Positions 7,450 to 15,536 of a stretch of 64,000 nucleotides of DNA are shown here, piece by piece. The position numbers were made by a program, and so were the translations under genes. Every line of letters starts with the position of its first letter. Within the stretch, counting starts at the first letter, position 1. The notes under the pieces are model-generated. The model was not told where the DNA came from and did not search any database. It saw only the letters and a list, made by a program, of their open reading frames with translations. Source of the DNA: JBQTII01 sp052387905 (GTDB lineage Bacteria > Actinomycetota > Actinomycetes > Sporichthyales > Sporichthyaceae). The stretch spans positions 1 to 64,000 of the forward strand of contig JBQTIR010000016.1 in assembly GCA_052387905.1 (NCBI GenBank). Direction: 5' to 3'.

Positions 7450-8055
7450 ATGGGCGGGACAGACGTCATTCAGCACAACGCTGGCGAGTATGAGATTCAG
7501 GTTCCTCACGCGGTGTTTTTCCGGGAGAACTGGACTGAAGAGGAGTACTTCGCGCTACCTGATCCCTACTTCCGACGGACCGAACTCCTCGACGGGCAGC
7601 TTCTCGTGAGCCCGCTCGCAGCGGTCGGGCACCAGCGCATCGCCGGGCGGTTGAGCTGGGCACTTGGGGACCTCGCTCCTCGCGAGTTCGAGGCTCTGCC
7701 TTCGGTCAATGTGCACCTTGCCTCCGGACGGATTCTGATCCCCGATGGGTGCATCGCCATGGGCCAGTTCGGCGACGGTCTTGCGATTCCGGCATCCGAC
7801 CTCGCCGTGGTGATCGAGATCGCGAGCCCGAGCACCGTCCGCATCGACCGCCTGGTCAAACCCAAGCTCTACGCCGAGGCCGGGATCCCGATTTACATCC
7901 GGATCGAACGCGACGGACCCCGAGCGATTGTCGGTCGCTTGGTCGGAGACCGCTACGTCTGGTCCGAGCCCGATTCGATCCTGCGCCTGGAATACCCGTT
8001 CCCCGTCGAGATCGACCTGCCCGCCCTCATCGCCCCGCCCACCGCAGCAACCTGA
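7450..8055 (+). CDS. Uma2 family nuclease-fold protein, copy 3 (divergent)
   Basis: A 201-residue Uma2 protein only distantly related to copies 1 and 2. Motifs: TEEEYFALPD near the N-terminus, TELLDGQLLVSP, GHQRIAGRL, IPDGCIA in place of the usual PDV, then VVIEIASPSTVRIDRLVKPKLY with the catalytic-type Glu and Lys, and IYIRIER. The ATG at 7450 lies 7 nt after AGGAGG; the ATG at 7444 is too close to that site. It shares the paired upstream boxes of the other two Uma2 genes and separates the DUF2520 gene from panC, which suggests insertion. Substrate unknown. Confidence 0.85.
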   Translation: MGGTDVIQHNAGEYEIQVPHAVFFRENWTEEEYFALPDPYFRRTELLDGQLLVSPLAAVGHQRIAGRLSWALGDLAPREFEALPSVNVHLASGRILIPDGCIAMGQFGDGLAIPASDLAVVIEIASPSTVRIDRLVKPKLYAEAGIPIYIRIERDGPRAIVGRLVGDRYVWSEPDSILRLEYPFPVEIDLPALIAPPTAAT

Positions 8056-8070
8056 GCCCGCCACACCCCT

Positions 8071-8130
8071 ACTCTGGTCGCGCGCCGGACCCATCACCTC
8101 GGCGGGACAGGTCCGCCGCGCGGCCAGAGT
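8071..8130. terminator. inverted repeat after Uma2 copy 3
   Basis: ACTCTGGTCGCGCGCCGGAC and GTCCGCCGCGCGGCCAGAGT are near-perfect 20-nt inverted arms around a 20-nt centre. They lie between the Uma2 stop and panC, so this is likely a terminator or a single-copy palindromic element. Confidence 0.5.
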
Positions 8131-8252
8131 GGCGTCAGTGCGGGGTCCCAGGAGACTGTGAGGCACGTCCCGTAGACGCCCCCTGATCCCGGAGCTACGC
8201 TCGCAGAGCCACAGAACGTCCGGTACCCGACAAGGACTGGAACGAGAAGGCA

Positions 8253-9140
8253 ATGAGCGATACCGCACTCGCGAGCGCGCCCACCAGCGCGCTGATGACC
8301 CGTACCCCGGTCATCGCCCGCACCCGCGCCGAACTCGACGCCGCGCTGGCGCTCACCCCCGGCCCCCGCGGGGTCGTGATGACAATGGGCGCCCTGCACG
8401 ACGGCCATGCCGAACTGATGCGGACTGCCCGCCGCGAATGCGCGAGTCTGGTCGTGACGATCTTCGTCAACCCGCTGCAGTTCGGCGCGAACGAGGACCT
8501 GGCGAAGTACCCGCGCACTTTCGAGGCCGACCTCGCCCTATGCGCCGACGCGGGCGTCGACGTGCTGTTCTTCCCCGACGAGTCAGCCATGTACCCGCAC
8601 GGGCGTCCGGCCACCATCGTCACCGCCGGCCCGATCGGCGACGACCTGGAGGGCGCCGCGCGACCCGGGCACTTCGACGGCGTCCTCACCGTCGTGCTCA
8701 AGCTGCTGCACCTGACCAGGCCCGACGTCGCCTATTTCGGCGAGAAGGACTACCAGCAGCTCACGTTGATCCGGCAGATGTGCACCGACCTCGACCTCGC
8801 GGTCACCATCGCGGCGGTCCCCACCGTGCGTGAGGCCGACGGACTGGCCCGCTCCAGTCGCAACCGATATCTGAGCGCCGACGAGCGCGACGCCGCCCTC
8901 GCGATCTCCGCCGCGCTGCGATCCGGCGCCGCCGCCGGTCACCTCGGCGCGGAGGCGGTCCTGGCGGCCGCCCGCACCCCCCTGGTTGAAGCACCATCCC
9001 TGGTCGTGGATTACCTTGCGCTGCGCGCTCCCGACCTGGGCCCGGCACCTGAGCACGGCGAGACCCGCCTGCTGATCGCTGCGAAGTCCGGCACCACCCG
9101 GCTGATCGACAACGCTCCCGTTCTGCTCGGCACGCCCTGA
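8253..9140 (+). CDS. panC: pantothenate synthetase PanC
   Basis: 295 residues. Joins pantoate and beta-alanine with ATP to give pantothenate (vitamin B5), the CoA precursor, in the cytoplasm. The HIGH-type nucleotide-binding motif is TMGALHDGH (residues 44-52). Further signatures are IFVNPLQFG, YFGEKDYQQL and the KMSKS-like loop RSSRNRYLS near 200. Length is normal for the family (about 280-310). The ATG start leaves a short unstructured N-terminal tail. panD, which makes its substrate beta-alanine, begins 39 nt downstream, so the two are very likely co-transcribed. Confidence 0.97.
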   Translation: MSDTALASAPTSALMTRTPVIARTRAELDAALALTPGPRGVVMTMGALHDGHAELMRTARRECASLVVTIFVNPLQFGANEDLAKYPRTFEADLALCADAGVDVLFFPDESAMYPHGRPATIVTAGPIGDDLEGAARPGHFDGVLTVVLKLLHLTRPDVAYFGEKDYQQLTLIRQMCTDLDLAVTIAAVPTVREADGLARSSRNRYLSADERDAALAISAALRSGAAAGHLGAEAVLAAARTPLVEAPSLVVDYLALRAPDLGPAPEHGETRLLIAAKSGTTRLIDNAPVLLGTP

Positions 9141-9179
9141 TTTCCACCGCCCCGGTTCCTCCCCCCGAAGGGACGCCCC

Positions 9180-9653
9180 GTGTTCCGCACCATGCTCAAG
9201 TCGAAGATTCACCGCGCGACGGTGACGCAGGCCGATCTGCATTACGTCGGCTCCATCACCATCGACGAGGACCTGCTCGACGCTGCCGATCTGCTGGCCG
9301 GCGAACAGGTCGCGATCGTGGATATCGACAACGGCGCCCGCCTGGAGACCTACGTGATCCCGGGCCCGCGCGGCACCGGCATCATCGGGATCAACGGCGC
9401 CGCCGCCCGCCTGGTTCAGCCGGGTGACCTGGTCATCATCATCAGCTACATGGGGGTGGACGACCGCGAGGCCCGCGAGCGCAAGCCGCTGGTCGTGCAC
9501 GTCGACGGGCGCAACCAGATCGTGCACATCGACGGCGACCCTGCCGCGCCCGTGCCCGGCGACGAGCTCAACACTCGCGGCGATCTGCCGGCCACGTCGC
9601 TGGTCACCGTCAAGGCGATGAACCGCCACGCCGCGCCCGTCCAGGTCCGGTAA
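9180..9653 (+). CDS. panD: aspartate 1-decarboxylase proenzyme PanD
   Basis: 157 residues, GTG start. Decarboxylates L-aspartate to beta-alanine for pantothenate synthesis. The pyruvoyl cofactor forms by self-cleavage; the Gly24-Ser25 bond in the motif HYVGSITID matches the E. coli position. Lys9 and Tyr22 of the active-site region are present, as is GTGIIGINGAAARL. The C-terminal extension of about 30 residues beyond the E. coli length is common in actinobacteria. The next gene also uses aspartate, for NAD synthesis. Confidence 0.97.
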   Translation: MFRTMLKSKIHRATVTQADLHYVGSITIDEDLLDAADLLAGEQVAIVDIDNGARLETYVIPGPRGTGIIGINGAAARLVQPGDLVIIISYMGVDDREARERKPLVVHVDGRNQIVHIDGDPAAPVPGDELNTRGDLPATSLVTVKAMNRHAAPVQVR

Positions 9654-9675
9654 CCCCCCCCGCCCATGCGCTTGC

Positions 9676-9715
9676 GTCCGAAGGAGCGGTTGCTATTGCG
9701 ACCGCTCCTTCGGAC
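9676..9715. repeat. palindromic element family C, copy 1
   Basis: The arms GTCCGAAGGAGCGGT and ACCGCTCCTTCGGAC are a perfect 15-nt inverted repeat around TGCTATTGCG. Related copies lie at 34511-34556 and 39795-39834. Here it lies between panD and nadB-nadC and could also end transcription. Confidence 0.75.
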
Positions 9716-9742
9716 GTCCCGGCCTTCCAGGACGGAAGCGCG

Positions 9743-12499
9743 ATGAACGGGCTGCCGGCTCGCCTGGCGGCCCCGGAGCCCGGCTGGACGACGGAGGCCG
9801 ACGTCGTCGTCGTCGGCTCCGGCATCGCGGGCCTGACGATCGCGCTGCGGACCGCCGCCGCGCACCCCGACGCGCGGGTCCTCGTCGTCACCAAGGACGT
9901 CCTGTCCGCCGGCTCCACCCAGTGGGCGCAGGGCGGGATCGCCGCCGCGCTCGGCCCCGGGGACTCACCCGCCGAACATGAACGCGACACCCTGCTCGCC
10001 GGCGACGGGCTCTGCAACCCCGAGGCGGTCCGGCTGCTGGTGACCGAGGGCCCTGCCTCGGTGCGGCGCCTCATCGCCGGCGGCGCGGTGTTCGACCTGG
10101 CCGCCGACGGCGAACTCGCCCTGACCCGCGAGGGCGGGCACCGCCGCGACCGCATTGCCCACGCCGGCGGGGATGCGACGGGCGCCGAGATCCAACGCGC
10201 CCTGATCTACGCCGTACACGCGCAGCCCCGCATCGAGGTCATCGAGCACGCCCTCGCCCTGGACCTGCTCCTCGCTGACCCTGACCCCCACCCCCACCCC
10301 GAGAACCCCCCGCCCCCCGTCTTCGGGCGCGATTCCGACCTATCGGAGCCCGCGGATAGGTCCACACGCCACCCGAGGATGGGCGCCCCCGCCGACCCGG
10401 CCGCCATTGAACCCGCGACCCCCGCCCCCGTCTTCGGGCGCGATTTCGACCTATCGGAGCCCGCGGATAGGTCCACACGCCACCCGGAGATAGCCAGCCC
10501 CGCGCGCGCGATCGCCGGCCTCACGCTGCACGTCATGGGTGAAGGCCAGCGCGACGGGGTCGGCGCCGTGCACGCCCCCGTCGTCGTCCTGGCCACTGGG
10601 GGCATCGGGCAGATCTACGCCGCCACGACCAACCCCGCGGTCGCCACCGGCGACGGCGTCGCGATGGCGCTGCGCGCCGGGGCCGTCGTCCGGGACCTGG
10701 AGTTCGTCCAGTTCCACCCCACGGTGCTCTGGCTCGGCGAAGGTTCCGCGGGCCAGCAGCCGCTGATCTCCGAGGCCGTCCGCGGTGAGGGCGCCTTCCT
10801 CGTCGACGCCGACGGGACGCGCTTCATGACCGGCGCCCACGAACTCGGCGATCTGGCGCCGCGCAGCGTCGTCGCCAAGGCGATCCTGCGCCGCATGCAC
10901 TCCGGCGGCGCCCCGCACGTTTGGCTCGATGCCCGCCACCTCGGCGCCGACCGCTGGGCGACGAGGTTCCCGACGATCCTGGCCAAGTGCCGCGAGCACG
11001 GCATCGACCCGGTCACCGAGCTGATCCCCGTCGTCCCGGCCTGTCACTACGCATCCGGCGGCATCCGCGTCGACCTCACCGGGCGCTCCTCGATCCCCGG
11101 GCTCTACGCCTGCGGGGAGGCCGCCTGCACGGGAGTGCACGGCGCAAACCGGCTGGCCAGCAACTCCCTGCTCGAGGGCCTGGTCTTCGCCGAGCGCATC
11201 GCCGACGATCTTTCAGGCGGCCTGCCGCCGCACCGCCCGCCCGCACTCGACACTCGTTCCGCCGGCTTGCTCGCGGGCGACGCCCGCACCGAGCTGCAGC
11301 AGCTGATGAGCACTGGCGCCGGCGTGCTGCGTACTGAGCGCGGTCTGCGCGACACGACCGCCGCGCTCGTCAACCTCGGCCGCACCCGTAGCGGCGAGCC
11401 TGGCGTCGAGGCCTGGGAGAGCACCAACCTGCTTACCGTCGCCCGTGCGTTGGTCGCCGCCGCGACGACCCGCGCCGAGACCCGAGGGTCGCACTGGCGT
11501 GAGGACCACCCCGACCGCGACGACACCAGTTGGCTCGGTCACCTCGACACCACCATCACCGTCGACGGGATCGAGATGACCTACCGCAGCTCGCACCCCG
11601 CCGTCCCGTCCGCGACCCTGTCCGCCGAACTCGCCGAGGCCGGCCTCGCGGAGTCCGAGGTCCTGGCCATCGTCGAACGTGCCCTGATCGAGGACCTCGG
11701 CCCGGACCTGGACGTCGGCGCCGACGTCACCACCGCGGCCACGGTCCCTGCGCAGCAGCTTGCGAGCGCAGACGTCGTCGCGCGCCAAGGCGGGGTCGTT
11801 GCGGGTCTGGCAGTTGCCCGTGCGGTGTTTGAGTACGTCAGCCGCGGCAGCGCCCGCATCGACCGCCACGTCAAGGACGGCGAACGCGTCGAACGCGGCG
11901 ACATCCTGATGACGGTCACCGGCCGCACCCGCGACCTGCTCGCCGCCGAACGCACCGCGCTCAACCTGCTGTGCCGGATGTCCGGCACCGCGACGGCGAC
12001 GCGCGCCTGGGCTGACGCTCTGTCAGGAACCAGCGCCCGCGTCCGCGACACCCGCAAGACCACGCCGGGCCTGCGCGTTCTGGAGAAGTACGCGGTCCGC
12101 GCCGGCGGTGGGGTCAACCACCGCCTCGCGCTTTACGACGAGGCCCTCATCAAGGACAACCACGTGCTCGCCGCCGGCGGCGTCGTCGAGGCTTACGCCG
12201 CGGTGCGCGCCAGTGCCCCGGCACTCCCCGTCGAGGTCGAGGTCGATTCTCTCGACCAACTCGCCGCGGTCCTGGACGCCGGTGCCGACCTGGTGCTGCT
12301 GGACAACTTCACGCCCGATCAGATGCGCGCCGCGGTGACGCTGTGCGCCGGCCGCGCTTGCCTCGAGGCTTCCGGTGGCCTGACGTTCGCCGACGCCGCC
12401 GCGGTCGCCGCCACCGGCGTCGACTTCATCTCGGTCGGCGCACTGACCCACTCGGCCCCCATCATCGACATCGCCTTGGATCTGCGGGAGGACAGCTAG
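9743..12499 (+). CDS. nadB-nadC: fused L-aspartate oxidase / quinolinate phosphoribosyltransferase (NadB-NadC)
   Basis: A 918-residue bifunctional enzyme of de novo NAD synthesis. Residues 1 to about 610 are NadB (aspartate to iminoaspartate): FAD motif VVVVGSGIAG (21-30), STQWAQGGIAAAL, EFVQFHPTVLW and the C-terminal GVHGANRLASNSLLEG. Residues from about 625 to 918 are NadC (quinolinate plus PRPP to nicotinate mononucleotide): IEDLG, TRKTTPGLR, KYAVRAGGGVNHR, IKDNH, EASGGL. No stop codon and no obvious internal start separates them. NadB carries an insertion at about residues 180-255 made of Pro-rich linkers and two translated copies of a genomic palindromic repeat, each reading FGRD-DLSEPADRSTRHP. 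The insertion falls in a variable loop between LALDLLL and GLTLHV, so activity may be kept. nadA is not in the window. Confidence 0.93.
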   Translation: MNGLPARLAAPEPGWTTEADVVVVGSGIAGLTIALRTAAAHPDARVLVVTKDVLSAGSTQWAQGGIAAALGPGDSPAEHERDTLLAGDGLCNPEAVRLLVTEGPASVRRLIAGGAVFDLAADGELALTREGGHRRDRIAHAGGDATGAEIQRALIYAVHAQPRIEVIEHALALDLLLADPDPHPHPENPPPPVFGRDSDLSEPADRSTRHPRMGAPADPAAIEPATPAPVFGRDFDLSEPADRSTRHPEIASPARAIAGLTLHVMGEGQRDGVGAVHAPVVVLATGGIGQIYAATTNPAVATGDGVAMALRAGAVVRDLEFVQFHPTVLWLGEGSAGQQPLISEAVRGEGAFLVDADGTRFMTGAHELGDLAPRSVVAKAILRRMHSGGAPHVWLDARHLGADRWATRFPTILAKCREHGIDPVTELIPVVPACHYASGGIRVDLTGRSSIPGLYACGEAACTGVHGANRLASNSLLEGLVFAERIADDLSGGLPPHRPPALDTRSAGLLAGDARTELQQLMSTGAGVLRTERGLRDTTAALVNLGRTRSGEPGVEAWESTNLLTVARALVAAATTRAETRGSHWREDHPDRDDTSWLGHLDTTITVDGIEMTYRSSHPAVPSATLSAELAEAGLAESEVLAIVERALIEDLGPDLDVGADVTTAATVPAQQLASADVVARQGGVVAGLAVARAVFEYVSRGSARIDRHVKDGERVERGDILMTVTGRTRDLLAAERTALNLLCRMSGTATATRAWADALSGTSARVRDTRKTTPGLRVLEKYAVRAGGGVNHRLALYDEALIKDNHVLAAGGVVEAYAAVRASAPALPVEVEVDSLDQLAAVLDAGADLVLLDNFTPDQMRAAVTLCAGRACLEASGGLTFADAAAVAATGVDFISVGALTHSAPIIDIALDLREDS
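10319..10382. repeat. palindromic element family A, copy 1, inside nadB
   Basis: A copy of the roughly 63-bp element whose consensus arms are CTTCGGGYGGCG..GACCTATC and GATAGGTCSACGCGCC..CCCGAAGATG. It is translated in frame within NadB. It is near-identical to copy 2, which lies 111 bp (37 codons) downstream. Confidence 0.85.
10430..10492. repeat. palindromic element family A, copy 2, inside nadB
   Basis: Matches copy 1 over about 56 nt with one difference (a C to T in GATTTCGACC). The 111-bp spacing keeps the reading frame. Other family A copies are intergenic, at 22550, 22628, 35428 and 41042. Confidence 0.85.
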
Positions 12500-13300
12500 G
12501 TGCTGCTCACCATCGACGTCGGCAACACCCACACCGTGCTGGGCCTGTTCGACGGTTCGGAGATCGTCCAGCACTGGCGGATCTCCACCGACGCGCGACG
12601 GACCACCGACGAGCTTGCGGTCACCGTTTCCTCCCTGCTGGGCCACCACCTCGGCGCACCTCTGGGCACCCTGGGCGCTCCGAAGATCGAGGCGATCTCG
12701 ATGTGCTCGACGGTGCCCTCGGTCCTGCACGAGTTCCGCGAGATGTTCCGGCGCTACTACCCGGACACCCCCGCGGTCGTGGTGGAGCCCGGGATCAAGA
12801 CCGGGGTTCCGGTGCTGATGGACAACCCCAAGGAGGTCGGCGCCGACCGGATCGTCAACGCACTCGCCGCCGCCCACCTCTACGGCGGGCCCTGCATCGT
12901 CGTCGACTTCGGCACCGCCACCACATTTGACGCTGTGTCAGTTCGCGGGGAATACGTCGGCGGCGCCATCGCGCCCGGCATCGAGATCTCCGTCGACGCC
13001 CTCGGCGCCCGCGGCGCGCAGTTGCGCAAGGTCGAACTGCTCAAGCCGCGGTCGGTGATCGGCAAGTCCACTGTCGAGGCCATGCAGTCCGGCATCCTTT
13101 ACGGTTTCGCCGGCCAGGTCGACGGGATCGTGGACCGGATGGCCGCCGAGCTCGCCGAGGACCCGGACACGGTCACCGTGGTCGCCACCGGCGGCCTCGC
13201 CCCTGTCGTGCTGGCCGAGTCCTCGACGATCGACCTCCACGAACCCTGGCTCACCCTGATCGGGCTGCGCCTCATCTACGAACGCAACACCCCCGCCTGA
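12500..13300 (+). CDS. coaX: type III pantothenate kinase CoaX
   Basis: 266 residues. Phosphorylates pantothenate, the committed step to CoA; the type III enzyme is not feedback-inhibited by CoA and needs a monovalent cation. Motifs: N-terminal phosphate loop DVGNTHTVLGLFDG (residues 5-18), NPKEVGADRIVN, DFGTATTFD and GGAIAPGIEIS. The GTG start is the base after the nadB-nadC stop, so translation is probably coupled. Its position beside panC and panD puts most of the pantothenate-to-CoA entry in one segment. Confidence 0.96.
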   Translation: MLLTIDVGNTHTVLGLFDGSEIVQHWRISTDARRTTDELAVTVSSLLGHHLGAPLGTLGAPKIEAISMCSTVPSVLHEFREMFRRYYPDTPAVVVEPGIKTGVPVLMDNPKEVGADRIVNALAAAHLYGGPCIVVDFGTATTFDAVSVRGEYVGGAIAPGIEISVDALGARGAQLRKVELLKPRSVIGKSTVEAMQSGILYGFAGQVDGIVDRMAAELAEDPDTVTVVATGGLAPVVLAESSTIDLHEPWLTLIGLRLIYERNTPA

Positions 13301-13305
13301 CCCCA

Positions 13306-13472
13306 CCACCGGTTGCGCATCGATGCGCAGCGGGTGGTGGTTTCTCCCGCGATCGCGACGCACCGCGGATCAGAGGCCACCGGTTGCGCATCGATGCGCA
13401 GCGCGTGGTGGTTCTTCCCGCGATCGCGACGCACAGCGCATCAGAGGCCACCGGTTGCGCATCGATGCGCAG
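13306..13472. repeat. 71-bp tandem repeat, 2.35 copies, with an embedded 16-bp palindrome
   Basis: Units start at 13306, 13377 and 13448 (the last is cut to 25 nt). Each begins CCACCGG followed by the perfect palindrome TGCGCATCGATGCGCA, and in full units a GGTGG segment closes a hairpin. It lies just after coaX in a 290-bp gene-free stretch, so it may act as a multi-hairpin terminator. Confidence 0.8.
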
Positions 13473-13590
13473 GCGTCCGCGATGATCTTGGGTAATTCTC
13501 AGGACAAGCCGGACATTCGGTGCATAGGCTGCGCTTTTGATCAGCGTCTGGGGAGGCGCTGACGGCTTACATCTCCTGGGGGGAGATCAC

Positions 13591-14493
13591 ATGTCTGGAC
13601 GTCTGTCTCGAGCCCGTCGCACCGCCATCGCCGCTTCGATGGCGGCCCTCACCGTGGGCCTGGTCGCACCATCGGCGCTCGCGCAGGAGGAGTCCGCGCG
13701 CGAGGTGTCGATGGTCAACGAGGAGATCAGCGCGACGCTGCTGATCGACGGAAATCTGACCAAGCTCGTCGACCTCAAGGGCATCACGAGCCTGGTGGAC
13801 GACCTCGGGCGCGCAATCGGTGCTCCGCGCACAGTCGCCCTGCGCTCGGAGGTCGACAGTCCGGAGCTGGGGGAGTATTCCTGCGTCTACCGCGGTCAGG
13901 GGCGCAAGGGCTTCAGGGCGCTGCCTGTGCAGGAGATCTACCGCGACTACGGCTACGGCGAGGTCCAGGCGCAGTTCCATACCTACCGCCTGAAGAAGGC
14001 ACGCCGTCTGGGGATCGGGAAGTTGAGTCCGGGTACTACGCAGTTCGAGGTGTGCGGGGTCGGCGGTGGGGACATGAACGACAAGCGGATGCGCCGGATG
14101 GGAATCGGAATCGCCTACCCTGATGTCGCCACCACCTACCGGATCGGGTCCGAGTGGCGCAGCGGGGACACTCCGGAGAACTACACCGTCGACTTGGGGT
14201 TCGAGGTCCCGGTGCACAAGGCGCTCACGATCAGCGGCGGGATCTCCCAGACCCCGACGAACAAGCTGGTCGGTTCGTTCGTGCCGCCATTCGAATCGAA
14301 CATCAGCCAGTACTCGCGCAACGGGGTCAACGCATGGTGGCAAGACGACTGCGTGGGAGGTTCGCCTTGCGCTCCGTGGAAGGGCAGCAAGTCCTTTCAC
14401 GGGACCGTCGCGCAGGGATTGTGGGAGTTCACACCTGACCAGGCCAAGACCTTTCGCGGGTTCGAGCTCCGCACGTTCCTGTCTACCAACTGA
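13591..14493 (+). CDS. secreted protein of unknown function
   Basis: 300 residues. The ATG at 13591 follows GGGGGGAG and starts a clear signal peptide (MSGRLSRARRTAIAA, hydrophobic core, cleavage near SALAQ). The mature part has a few cysteines (YSCVYRG, EVCGVGG, DDCVGGSPC), aromatic-rich beta-strand-like stretches and no known catalytic motif. No family was recognised. A secreted lipoprotein gene follows after 12 nt, so the pair is probably co-transcribed and may act together at the cell surface. Confidence 0.75.
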   Translation: MSGRLSRARRTAIAASMAALTVGLVAPSALAQEESAREVSMVNEEISATLLIDGNLTKLVDLKGITSLVDDLGRAIGAPRTVALRSEVDSPELGEYSCVYRGQGRKGFRALPVQEIYRDYGYGEVQAQFHTYRLKKARRLGIGKLSPGTTQFEVCGVGGGDMNDKRMRRMGIGIAYPDVATTYRIGSEWRSGDTPENYTVDLGFEVPVHKALTISGGISQTPTNKLVGSFVPPFESNISQYSRNGVNAWWQDDCVGGSPCAPWKGSKSFHGTVAQGLWEFTPDQAKTFRGFELRTFLSTN

Positions 14494-14505
14494 CAGGCTG
14501 ACCTG

Positions 14506-15456
14506 GTGAACTCATTCCACCATCGGTGGCGCCGGATGCTCGCAGGCACCTGCGCTGCAGTCGTTCTGGGCACCTTGCCGGCTTGCGCCGGTGATGACAC
14601 CACATCGTCCGCGCCGCAGGTCGCATCCGCGGTCGTGCGAGACCTGTCCACCTACGAGGCGTTCATGCTCGCCAGCGCGGAGAACAACCTACTTTTCGCC
14701 GATGTCTACGGGGTGCGGTTCGATCCGTTAGTCGTCGACCGCATCACCACGATGAAGCGGATCTCGTCACTGGGCGCGGATGGCGAGCAGGTCCTCGTGG
14801 CGGCGGCCGACCGCGACGTTGATCGCCTTGCGGTGGTTAACGGCGACGGCACGTTGTCTCCGGTGCCGGGGTTGGGCCGTCCGTATGCGTTTCTCAACAA
14901 GGTGTACGACGGAGTCCTTTATTACCAGACGGTCAAGGGCGACACTGAGATCAACCGGGAGTTTTCCTACGACCTCGCTGCTCGAACGAAGAAGCTCTTG
15001 TTCGAATCCGCCGAACGAAGCGGCGTCTACCCGTTGATCGGCGGAGGCTTCACCTACGGGCGCGAGACACCGGAATCGGGAGCTGACTCGCTCGTTGATG
15101 TGGAAGACAAGTCGGGGAAGGTTCGTACCCTGTCGTACAAGGCCGAGATCTACGGCGGCATCGATGGCGAGCGGTGGAGCGCTGGCACCATCAACGCACC
15201 CGACGCCGGCTTCGGGGACAAGCCCGAAACTCTGGTTCTGCTCGACTTGAAGTCGGGCAAGACCAAGCGCGTCGATGGACTGCAGGCCGTCTGTTGGACC
15301 CCCGACGGCACTCGCCTGCTCGCCCGGCGCGTGGGGGATCCGCTGTCCAGCCCACTCGTGCTGCTCGACCCCGACAAGCCCTCCGACATTGTCGAGGTCG
15401 GCACCGTCCCGGGCCTGGCGATCTTCGGCGGGGTCTGGGTCCGCAACAACCCCTGA
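14506..15456 (+). CDS. lipoprotein of unknown function, possible beta-propeller
   Basis: 316 residues, GTG start 12 nt after the preceding secreted protein. Residues 1-27 form a lipoprotein signal with lipobox LPAC (Cys27). The mature protein has repeated short strands of the type VLVAAADRDVDRLAVVNGDG and RLLARRVGDPLSSPLVLLDPD, reminiscent of TolB/WD40-like propeller blades. This is suggestive only. No catalytic motif seen. A strong hairpin follows the stop. Confidence 0.72.
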   Translation: MNSFHHRWRRMLAGTCAAVVLGTLPACAGDDTTSSAPQVASAVVRDLSTYEAFMLASAENNLLFADVYGVRFDPLVVDRITTMKRISSLGADGEQVLVAAADRDVDRLAVVNGDGTLSPVPGLGRPYAFLNKVYDGVLYYQTVKGDTEINREFSYDLAARTKKLLFESAERSGVYPLIGGGFTYGRETPESGADSLVDVEDKSGKVRTLSYKAEIYGGIDGERWSAGTINAPDAGFGDKPETLVLLDLKSGKTKRVDGLQAVCWTPDGTRLLARRVGDPLSSPLVLLDPDKPSDIVEVGTVPGLAIFGGVWVRNNP

Positions 15457-15466
15457 GTCCCCCCAA

Positions 15467-15502
15467 GCAGCGCCGGCGGATCCCCCCGACCGCCGGCGCT
15501 GC
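15467..15502. terminator. hairpin terminator upstream of lysS
   Basis: GCAGCGCCGGCGG and CCGCCGGCGCTGC are perfect 13-nt arms with a 10-nt loop, placed just after the lipoprotein gene stop. Confidence 0.7.
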
Positions 15503-15536
15503 GCTTTCTGCATCCCCGGCCGACTAATCTCGACCG

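Noticed and set aside
13306..13472. Possible CRISPR array
   Set aside because: 71-bp near-identical units without unique spacers, only 2.35 copies and no cas genes.
15457..15536. T-box or riboswitch leader before lysS
   Set aside because: Only a terminator-like hairpin is present, with no specifier loop or T-box core.
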